A stretch of 64,000 nt of DNA, taken from positions 1 through 64,000 of the forward strand of contig NZ_LLZN01000002.1 of assembly GCF_001509795.1 (NCBI RefSeq), read 5' to 3'. Source of the stretch: Streptomyces sp. NRRL WC-3605 (lineage in GTDB: Bacteria; Actinomycetota; Actinomycetes; Streptomycetales; Streptomycetaceae). The position numbers and the translations under genes are program-made. Under the pieces are notes generated by a model, which was not told the DNA's origin, made no database searches, and was given only the letters and a program-made list of their open reading frames with translations. Below are positions 58,147-64,000 of the stretch, in pieces (positions within the stretch are counted from its first letter, which is position 1; each line of letters begins with the position of its first letter).

Positions 58147-58953
58147 ATGACGACCACGCCACTCGCTCGCCAGGACTGCGCCGTCACCGTCCTCGGCGGA
58201 CCGACCGCCGTCATCGACATGGGCGGCCTGCGGATCGTGAGCGACCCGACCTTCGACGAGGCGGGCCCGCACGGATACCTGACCAAGACGGCGGGGCCGG
58301 CCCGGGCCGAGGACGCGGTGGGCCCGGTGGACCTCGTCCTGGTCAGCCACGATCTGCACCCGGACAACCTCGACGAGCGGGGCCGCGCGTTCGCGCTGAC
58401 CGCCCCGCTGGTCCTGACGGGGCCCGTCACCGCCGCCCGGCTCGGCTCGCCCGCGCTCGGCCTCGCCCCCTGGACCAGCCACTCCCTTCCTCGCGCCGAC
58501 GGCGAGGGCGACCTCACGGTGCTGGCGGTGCCCGCGACGCACGGCCCCGAGGACGCCGAACGCGACGCCGACGGAAACGTCAACTGCGAGGTCACCGGCT
58601 TCGTCGTGTCCGGCAGGGGGCTGCCCACCCTGTACGTCAGCGGCGACAACGCCTCGATCCGGGTCGTGGCGGAGATCTCCCGCCGCGTCCCGGACATCGC
58701 CGCCGCCCTGCTGCACGCCGGAGCGGCCCGGGTGCCGGCCAAGTACGACGGGCGTCCGCTGTCCCTCGACAGCCGGCGGGCCGCCGCCGCGGCGGCCGTC
58801 CTGGGAGCCGACGTGGTCGTGCCGGCCCACTACGACGGCTGGGCCCACTTCTCCGAGGGGTTCACCGACCTGGAGCTGGCCTTCCACGAGGCGGGCCTGT
58901 CCTCGCTGCTGCGGACCGCGCCGCACGGATCCTGGGTGGATCTGCGCCCCTGA
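58147..58953 (+). CDS. MBL-fold metallo-hydrolase (UlaG-like)
   Basis: A 268-residue metallo-beta-lactamase-fold hydrolase. The metal motif is SHDLHPDNLD near residue 69, a form of HxHxDN (His, His, Asp and Asn), followed by THGPED near 133 with another His ligand and GDNAS near 174 with Asp. The late PAHYDGWAHF near 234 provides the last His. UlaG-like enzymes act on lactones or phosphodiesters; substrate is unknown. ATG 58147 has GGAG about 11 bases upstream. It is divergent from the F420-like reductase and shares its operator, suggesting co-regulation. Confidence 0.82.
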   Translation: MTTTPLARQDCAVTVLGGPTAVIDMGGLRIVSDPTFDEAGPHGYLTKTAGPARAEDAVGPVDLVLVSHDLHPDNLDERGRAFALTAPLVLTGPVTAARLGSPALGLAPWTSHSLPRADGEGDLTVLAVPATHGPEDAERDADGNVNCEVTGFVVSGRGLPTLYVSGDNASIRVVAEISRRVPDIAAALLHAGAARVPAKYDGRPLSLDSRRAAAAAAVLGADVVVPAHYDGWAHFSEGFTDLELAFHEAGLSSLLRTAPHGSWVDLRP

Positions 58954-59126
58954 CCGCCGCCGCCCCGGGGGCGGTTGGGGGTGCCCCACCAGGGGCATCG
59001 GGTGTCCGCGGGTGCGCCCCGAGGGGATCGGGAGCAGCATGGGGCCGTGGGGAACGCGGTCATGGCTCCGTGCGCAGGCGTGGCGAGCGCCCCCTTTCAC
59101 AGCACGCCGCGACGACGGGAGTGACC

Positions 59127-59819
59127 ATGAGCGCGAAGCTGCTTTTCGTGATGACCGGGGCCGCGTACTGGACGCTCAAGGACGGCACCAGGCATGCCAC
59201 CGGCTACTGGGCCGAGGAGTTCGCCGCCCCCTACAAGGCGTTCACGGACGCCGGACACCAGGTCACGGTGGCCACCCCGCGCGGCGTGGTCCCGACCGTC
59301 GACATGATGAGCCTGCGCCCCGACATGGCCGGCAGCGCGGAGACCGCGCTCGAACTCGAGGGGATCATCCGCTCCGCGGAGGAGATGCGGCGGCCGCTTC
59401 TGCTGTCCTCCGCGCGGCTGGAGGACTACGACGCCGTCTACTTCCCGGGCGGCCACGGCCCGATGGAGGACCTCTGGGAGGACCCCGACGCGGGACGGCT
59501 GCTGACCGCGGCCCTCGCCTCGGGCAGGCCGCTGGCCGTCGTCTGCCACGCCCCGGCCGCCATGCTCGCCACCAGGCTGCACGGCGTCTCCCCCTTCGCG
59601 GGCTACCGGCTGACCGCGTTCACCAACGACGAGGAGGAGGGCGTCGGGCTGGCCTCCCGGGCGCGGTGGCTCCTGGAGGACGAACTGAAGGTGCTCGGCG
59701 TGGACTTCGTGCGCGGCGAGATGTGGAAGCCGTACACGGTGGTGGACCGCAACCTCTACACGGGGCAGAACCCCGCGTCGGCGGCGGCGCTCGCGGCGGA
59801 GCTGCTGAAGGTCCTCTAG
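59127..59819 (+). CDS. DJ-1/PfpI-family protein (Hsp31-like)
   Basis: A 230-residue member of the DJ-1/PfpI superfamily. The nucleophile elbow is VVCHAPAAM near residue 138 (Cys-His), with the oxyanion or acid segment FPGGHGPMEDLWEDP near 112 (Glu/Asp). ETG-type motif positions suggest the Hsp31/chaperone-glyoxalase group rather than amidotransferases. Such proteins remove methylglyoxal or protect proteins under stress. ATG 59127 has GGGAG 5 bases upstream. A MarR remnant follows after 66 bases. The relation to the SDR/F420-like genes upstream is only positional. Confidence 0.82.
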   Translation: MSAKLLFVMTGAAYWTLKDGTRHATGYWAEEFAAPYKAFTDAGHQVTVATPRGVVPTVDMMSLRPDMAGSAETALELEGIIRSAEEMRRPLLLSSARLEDYDAVYFPGGHGPMEDLWEDPDAGRLLTAALASGRPLAVVCHAPAAMLATRLHGVSPFAGYRLTAFTNDEEEGVGLASRARWLLEDELKVLGVDFVRGEMWKPYTVVDRNLYTGQNPASAAALAAELLKVL

Positions 59820-59885
59820 TGCTGTGACCGGGAAGGGTCGCCGGGAAGCTCCTCCACGGCGGGGTGCCGGTCAGCGGGCCGCGAC

Positions 59886-60094
59886 ATGCGGCCCGTTGTG
59901 CTGGTGCATCTGTCCGAGGCCCCGGAGAACCGTCTGCGGATGAGCGATCTGGCCCGGATGTGCGGGCTCTCCCTGAGCGGAGTGACCCGCGTGGTCAAAC
60001 GCCTGGAGGCGCAGTCGCCGGTGCTCCGGGCCTCGAGGGCTGTGACGTCGCCGCCGCCGCCCGGGCCCTGGAGCGCATCGCCGCGGGCGACTGA
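59886..60094 (+). pseudogene. MarR-family regulator remnant
   Basis: The frame from ATG 59886 encodes VLVHLSEAPENRLRMSDLARMCGLSLSGVTRVVKRLEAQ, the DNA-recognition helices of a MarR protein (about 45 residues). The N-terminal dimer helix is missing and the wing is lost. After about 60004 the MarR-like coding continues in another frame, as AAAARALERIAAGD with stop at 60094. A deletion plus frameshift explains this. It may be the decayed regulator of nearby SDR or MBL genes. The frame from 59886 happens to run open into the next gene but has no MarR similarity there. Confidence 0.7.
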
Positions 60095-60183
60095 CCGGTC
60101 ACCCGGGCGGGTGCGGTCGTGTGGGCGCGGTGCCCCGGCCGGGCACAGTCACGAGCGATGCCCCCCTCACGAAGGACCGGATC

Positions 60184-61008
60184 ATGAGCGCCGCCGAGCA
60201 GTTCGCCGTCCGGGAGGTCAGCCCGTCCTACTGGCAGGTGACCTTCTCCAACGGAGCGATCAACCTGATCGACGCAGACACCCTCGAACAGCTCACGGAG
60301 CTGATCACCCGTATCGAAGAGGCCCCCGACCTCACGGTCGTCGTCTTCCGCAGCGCCCGTCCGGGCTTCTTCATGGCGCACTGGGACCTGCTGGCCGACA
60401 CCGCGCGGGTGGCCGCCATGAGCCCGGCCGCCGCCGGACTGCACCCCTACGCCGACAACCTGTACCGGCTGGCGCGGGTCCCCGCCCTCACCGTCAGCGA
60501 GATCGCCGGCCGCACGCGGGGGGCCGGGAGCGAGTTCGTGCTGGCGACCGACGTACGGTTCGCCGGTCCGGGTGCCGTCCTCGGGCACTTCGAGGTCGGC
60601 ATCGGCTCGGTGCCCGGCGGGAACCCCACCGGGCGGCTGTCCCGGCTGCTCGGACGGGGACGCGCCCTGGAGGTCCTGCTGGGGGCCGACGACTTCCCCG
60701 CCGACCTCGCGGCCGAGTACGGCTATGTCAACCGCGTGGTGCCGGAGGACCGGCTGGAGGGCTTCGTGGACGCCTTCGCGCGCCGTGTCGCCGGTTTCGA
60801 CAAGGTCGCGGTGCGGGAGGCGAAGGCCCTGGTCGACGCGGTCACCGAGCCGCCCGCCGAGGAGTTCGCAGCGGCTCTGGCCGCCTTCTTCCGGACCTCG
60901 GGGCGTCCGGAGAACAGCGCTCGCGTCAAGCGGCTGTTCGACGCCGGGCTGCAGCGGCCGGACGGTGCCGAACGCGACCTGGGGCGGCACCTGGGACCAT
61001 CGTCCTGA
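60184..61008 (+). CDS. Enoyl-CoA hydratase/isomerase family protein (divergent)
   Basis: A 274-residue crotonase-fold protein. Strand and loop patterns are recognisable: VVVFRSARPGFFMAHWDL near residue 58 (oxyanion region, but with MAHWD replacing the usual CAGxD), and GRTRGAGSEFVLATDVRFAG near 114, with the Glu of GSEF. YGYVNRVVPEDRLEGFV near 180 and a helical C terminus are typical. The substrate may not be an acyl-CoA in the usual sense. ATG 60184 has AAGGA 7 bases upstream; an open frame continues to GTG 60121. It is followed after 49 bases by the HD-domain gene. Confidence 0.8.
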   Translation: MSAAEQFAVREVSPSYWQVTFSNGAINLIDADTLEQLTELITRIEEAPDLTVVVFRSARPGFFMAHWDLLADTARVAAMSPAAAGLHPYADNLYRLARVPALTVSEIAGRTRGAGSEFVLATDVRFAGPGAVLGHFEVGIGSVPGGNPTGRLSRLLGRGRALEVLLGADDFPADLAAEYGYVNRVVPEDRLEGFVDAFARRVAGFDKVAVREAKALVDAVTEPPAEEFAAALAAFFRTSGRPENSARVKRLFDAGLQRPDGAERDLGRHLGPSS

Positions 61009-61057
61009 GAGACTTCCCCGTCCACGCCTCGCCTCACGATGAACAGGAGGTCGCGCC

Positions 61058-61654
61058 ATGCGGATCACCTTCCCGGGAGCCGTGGCGGACGCCGCGTACA
61101 CGCACGTGAGCGAGGTGCTCGCCCCGCCCGTCCTCCAGCACAGCGTCCGGGTGTGGCTGCTCGCCGACCACATCGGCCGGCCGCAGGGTGTCGACGGACT
61201 CGAACGCGAAGCCCTCGCCGTGGCCTGCCTGTTCCACGACGCGGGCACGGCCGACGTCTACGACGGGCCGCAGCGGTTCGAGGTGGAGGGCGCGGACGCG
61301 GCGCGCGCGTTCCTGGCGGAGCACGACTGGCCGCGGCCGCTCGTCCAGAGCGTGTGGGAGGCGATCGCCCTGCACACGTCGCCCGGGATCGCCGAGCGGA
61401 TGGGTCTCCTGCCCCGCCTCGTCCGGGAGGGCGTCCTGGCCGACTTCGGCCATACCGACCTGATCCCGCCCGGCGACGAGGAGGCCCTGAAGGCAGCCCT
61501 CGCCGCCTTCCCGCGTATGGACGTCGAAGCCGTGCTGAGCGGCGCGGTGGTCGCGCAGGCGCTCCGGCAGCCGGAGAAGGCCCCGCCGTCCAGCTGGCCG
61601 GGCGGGCTGCTCGCCGCGCACCGGGCCGGCCCGGAGGCGGACCCGGCCTTCTGA
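61058..61654 (+). CDS. HD-domain phosphohydrolase
   Basis: A 198-residue HD-superfamily protein. Metal ligands are His in VLQHSVRVW near residue 30, the HD doublet in CLFHDAGTADVYDGPQRFEVEG near 60, His in IALHTSPGIAE near 107 and Asp in GHTDLIPP near 130. Members hydrolyse nucleotides, cyanamide or other phosphoesters or act on diadenosine compounds; substrate is unknown. AGGAGG lies 7 bases before ATG 61058. It could be transcribed with the upstream hydratase. Confidence 0.8.
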   Translation: MRITFPGAVADAAYTHVSEVLAPPVLQHSVRVWLLADHIGRPQGVDGLEREALAVACLFHDAGTADVYDGPQRFEVEGADAARAFLAEHDWPRPLVQSVWEAIALHTSPGIAERMGLLPRLVREGVLADFGHTDLIPPGDEEALKAALAAFPRMDVEAVLSGAVVAQALRQPEKAPPSSWPGGLLAAHRAGPEADPAF

Positions 61655-61851
61655 CCCGCCGATCCGGTCCCGCGGCTCGCCTCCTCCGGGACACCGGCAC
61701 GCCCGTCCAGGTGACCCGCGCTCCCGCAGGACCGATACTTCCGACAGCGGGACTTCTCGGCGCCCCGCGTGCGATCGTTGGCCCGTACCCACTCTGAACA
61801 GCACCGACACAGGTCGCCTGGCCACCTGTGAGAGCTACCCGGGAGGTACCC

Positions 61852-62844
61852 ATGAAGATGCTGATCAACGTCGCGGAGACCGTGGTCGCGGACGCGCTGC
61901 GGGGGATGGCCGCCGCCCACCCGGAACTGATCGTCGACGTGGAGAACCGGGTGATCGTCCGGCGGGACGCCCCCGTCGCGGGCAAGGTCGGGCTGGTGTC
62001 CGGCGGCGGATCGGGACACGAGCCGCTGCACGGCGGGTTCGTCGGACCCGGCATGCTGTCGGCGGCCTGTCCCGGCGAGGTCTTCACCTCTCCCGTGCCG
62101 GACCAGATGGTGCGGGCGGCGGCCGCCGTGGACAGCGGGGCCGGCGTGCTCTTCATCGTGAAGAACTACACGGGCGACGTCCTCAACTTCGACATGGCCG
62201 CCGAACTCGCCGAGGACGAGGGCATCCAGGTCGCGAAGGTACTGGTCAACGACGACGTCGCGGTGACCGACAGCCTCTACACGGCAGGGCGGCGCGGCAC
62301 GGGCGCGACCCTGTTCGTCGAGAAGATCGCCGGGGCCGCGGCCGACGAGGGCCAGCCGCTGCAGCGGGTGGAGGCGATCGGGCGGCAGGTCAACGAGAAC
62401 GCGCGCAGCTTCGGTGTCGCCCTGAGCGCGGTCACCACACCGGCCAAGGGCAGCCCCACCTTCGACCTGCCGGCGGGCGAGCTGGAGCTGGGCATCGGCA
62501 TCCACGGCGAGCCCGGCCGGGAGCGGCGGGCCATGATGACCTCGGGCGAGATCGCGGACTTCGCGGTCGGCGCCGTCCTGGACGACATGTCTCCGCGCAA
62601 CCCGGTGCTCGTCCTGGTCAACGGCATGGGCGCGACACCGCTGCTGGAGCTGTACGGCTTCAACGCCGAGGTGCAGCGGGTGCTCGCCGAGCGCGGGGTC
62701 GCGGTCGCGCGCACGCTGGTGGGCAACTACGTCACCTCGCTGGACATGGCCGGCGCCTCGGTCACCCTGTGCCAGGTCGACGAGGAGATGCTGCGGCTGT
62801 GGGACGCGCCGGTCAGTACACCGGGCCTGCGCTGGGGTATGTGA
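61852..62844 (+). CDS. dhaK: Dihydroxyacetone kinase subunit DhaK
   Basis: A 330-residue substrate-binding subunit of the PTS-dependent dihydroxyacetone kinase. GGGSGHEPLHGGFVG near residue 50 and the active-site His218 in GIGIHGEPG bind dihydroxyacetone covalently; the number is the same as in E. coli DhaK. GMGATPLLELYGFN near 255 is typical. It binds dihydroxyacetone, which is then phosphorylated by DhaL using the ADP cofactor and phosphate from DhaM. ATG 61852 has GGGAGG 5 bases upstream. First gene of dhaKLM; 197 bp upstream (61655-61851) hold the promoter. Confidence 0.96.
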   Translation: MKMLINVAETVVADALRGMAAAHPELIVDVENRVIVRRDAPVAGKVGLVSGGGSGHEPLHGGFVGPGMLSAACPGEVFTSPVPDQMVRAAAAVDSGAGVLFIVKNYTGDVLNFDMAAELAEDEGIQVAKVLVNDDVAVTDSLYTAGRRGTGATLFVEKIAGAAADEGQPLQRVEAIGRQVNENARSFGVALSAVTTPAKGSPTFDLPAGELELGIGIHGEPGRERRAMMTSGEIADFAVGAVLDDMSPRNPVLVLVNGMGATPLLELYGFNAEVQRVLAERGVAVARTLVGNYVTSLDMAGASVTLCQVDEEMLRLWDAPVSTPGLRWGM

Positions 62845-62890
62845 TCCGGGGCCGCACGAACACGAGCCACCCGCCACGCAAGGAGATCAA

Positions 62891-63490
62891 GTGCTCGACG
62901 CCGACTTCTTCCGCCGTTGGATGACGGCGGCCGCCGCCTCCGTGGACCGCGAGGCGGAACACCTCACCGCCCTCGACTCCCCCATCGGCGACGCCGACCA
63001 CGGCAGCAATCTGCAGCGCGGGTTCGCCGCCGTCACCGCCGCCCTGGAGAAGGAGCAGCCGCGGACGCCCGGCGCGGTCCTGATCCTGGCCGGGCGGCAG
63101 CTCATCTCCACGGTGGGCGGCGCGTCGGGGCCGCTGTACGGCACGCTGCTGCGCCGCACCGGCAAGGCCCTGGGCGAGGCGGCGGAGGTCGACGCCGAGC
63201 AGTTCGCGCAGGCCCTGCGCACCGGGGTGGACGCGGTCATGACGCTCGGGGGCGCCGCGCCGGGCGACGCCACCATGATCGACGCCCTGGTGCCCGCCGT
63301 GGAGGCGCTGGGCGACGGCTTCGCCGCCGCGGCGACGGCCGCGCGGGAGGGTGCCGTGGCGACGACCCCGTTGCAGGCGCGCAAGGGGCGGGCCAGCTAT
63401 CTCGGGGAGCGGAGCATCGGGCACCAGGACCCCGGCGCCACCTCCTCGGCCCTGCTCGTCGAGGCCCTCGTGGAGGCGTCCGATGAGTGA
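62891..63490 (+). CDS. dhaL: Dihydroxyacetone kinase subunit DhaL
   Basis: A 199-residue ADP-binding subunit. The Mg/ADP site is formed by Asp29, Asp34 and Asp36 in DSPIGDADHG, the same order as E. coli DhaL. GGASGPLYGTLL near 77 and ARKGRASYLGERSIGHQDPGA near 160-180 are family motifs. It phosphorylates dihydroxyacetone bound to DhaK, with ADP recharged by DhaM. GTG 62891 has AAGGAG 5 bases upstream. It overlaps dhaM by 8 bases. Confidence 0.96.
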   Translation: MLDADFFRRWMTAAAASVDREAEHLTALDSPIGDADHGSNLQRGFAAVTAALEKEQPRTPGAVLILAGRQLISTVGGASGPLYGTLLRRTGKALGEAAEVDAEQFAQALRTGVDAVMTLGGAAPGDATMIDALVPAVEALGDGFAAAATAAREGAVATTPLQARKGRASYLGERSIGHQDPGATSSALLVEALVEASDE

Positions 63491-63902
63491 CGCGAAGGAA
63501 GGACGGCTGGTCGGCATCGTGCTGGTCTCGCACAGCGCGCAGGTGGCCGCCTCGGTGGCCGAGCTGGCGCGAGGGCTGGCGGGCGGCGGGACCGAGGTGC
63601 CCGTGGCGCCGGCGGGCGGTACCGAGGGCGGTGAGCTGGGCACGAGCGCCGAGCTGATCGCCGCCGCGGCGGCTTCGGTGGACCGGGGTGCCGGGGTCGC
63701 CGTCCTCACCGATCTGGGGAGCGCGGTCCTCACCGTCAAGGCCCTGCTGGCCGAGGGCGACGAACTGCCGGAGAACACCCGGCTGGTGGACGCGCCGTTC
63801 GTGGAGGGCGCGGTGGCCGCGGTCGTGACGGCGGCGACGGGCGCCGACCTCGCGGCGGTGGAGGCCGCGGCGGCGGACGCGTACACGTACCGCAAGGTGT
63901 GA
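63483..63902 (+). CDS. dhaM: Dihydroxyacetone kinase phosphotransferase subunit DhaM (IIA domain only)
   Basis: A 139-residue PTS EIIA-like protein. Phosphoryl-accepting His17 is in VLVSHSAQVA, followed by GGTEGGELGTS near 46 and the typical VLTDLGSAVLT near 74. It passes phosphate from HPr to DhaL-ADP. Only the IIA domain is present, as in most Gram-positives, without the HPr and EI-like domains of E. coli DhaM. ATG 63483 overlaps the dhaL stop by 8 bases, indicating translational coupling. This is the last gene of dhaKLM; the final 98 bases contain nothing recognisable. Confidence 0.93.
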   Translation: MSDAKEGRLVGIVLVSHSAQVAASVAELARGLAGGGTEVPVAPAGGTEGGELGTSAELIAAAAASVDRGAGVAVLTDLGSAVLTVKALLAEGDELPENTRLVDAPFVEGAVAAVVTAATGADLAAVEAAAADAYTYRKV

Positions 63903-64000
63903 GCGGGCGGGGGCGGTGGGGCGGGTGACGGCCGGTGGCGGGCCCCGGGTCCGTCACTGTCCCCGGGTGAACTTCCTGGCGGCCCGTTCCCCGGCCCGTA

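Noticed and set aside
1..64000. tRNA, rRNA, riboswitch or phage attachment site
   Set aside because: None was recognisable in the gaps, which are short and mostly explained by promoters and hairpins. Small RNAs cannot be excluded by eye.

Overview
The window is chromosomal DNA of a Streptomyces species, or a very close relative. Base composition is very G+C-rich throughout, coding strands have G/C third positions, GTG starts are common, and ribosome sites are of the AGGAGG type. It carries a long chaplin with an LAxTG sorting signal, an SsgA-like protein, an NsdA/NsdB-type developmental regulator and an orphan DUF397 protein, all hallmarks of the genus. I found no rRNA, tRNA, insertion sequence, phage or CRISPR array. 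About 54 protein genes are supported, one of them a degraded remnant.

Layout. 0-3.4 kb: photolyase, two small stress-type membrane proteins, a GNAT acetyltransferase. 3.5-10 kb: a deaminase, then the most striking locus, one uninterrupted 1455-residue frame joining a ten-helix membrane region, PAS, GGDEF and EAL domains to a complete PLP-dependent alpha-oxoamine synthase. It is followed after 7 bases by an NNMT/PNMT/TEMT-type amine methyltransferase. 10-23 kb: development and envelope genes (chaplin, secreted TAP-like peptidase, baeRF protein, SsgA-like protein, PAS-PP2C phosphatase, NsdA/B-like regulator, APH-type kinase, secreted amidase), then a universal stress protein and DUF397.

23-48 kb is rich in acyl-CoA chemistry. 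A translationally coupled operon (enoyl-CoA hydratase, DUF35 protein, two thiolase-fold proteins lacking the usual nucleophilic Cys) is divergent from an acyl-CoA synthetase. Nearby are paaK, two more acyl-CoA synthetases, a nitronate monooxygenase, and an acyl-CoA dehydrogenase with a DUF2236/MpaB partner. Candidate operators tie these units together: the same 17-bp palindrome lies before two of them and a KstR-type box before the dehydrogenase. Interspersed are a sulfatase-fold membrane protein, an AHL/lipopeptide acylase-type N-terminal hydrolase, a serine hydrolase, a CrtI-like oxidoreductase and a Ser/Thr kinase with eight TPRs.

48-64 kb: a Cys-rich four-helix copper-type protein, polyphosphate kinase 2 and a second universal stress protein; a GH65 phosphorylase coupled to a HAD mutase, itself preceded by a possible 39-codon leader ORF; three SDRs, an F420-reductase-like protein and a metallo-hydrolase with shared operator-like palindromes; a MarR remnant; and the dhaKLM dihydroxyacetone kinase operon at the right end.

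Functions rest on reading motifs in the translated sequence. No database search was possible, so operator assignments and substrate ideas are inferences and are marked as such.
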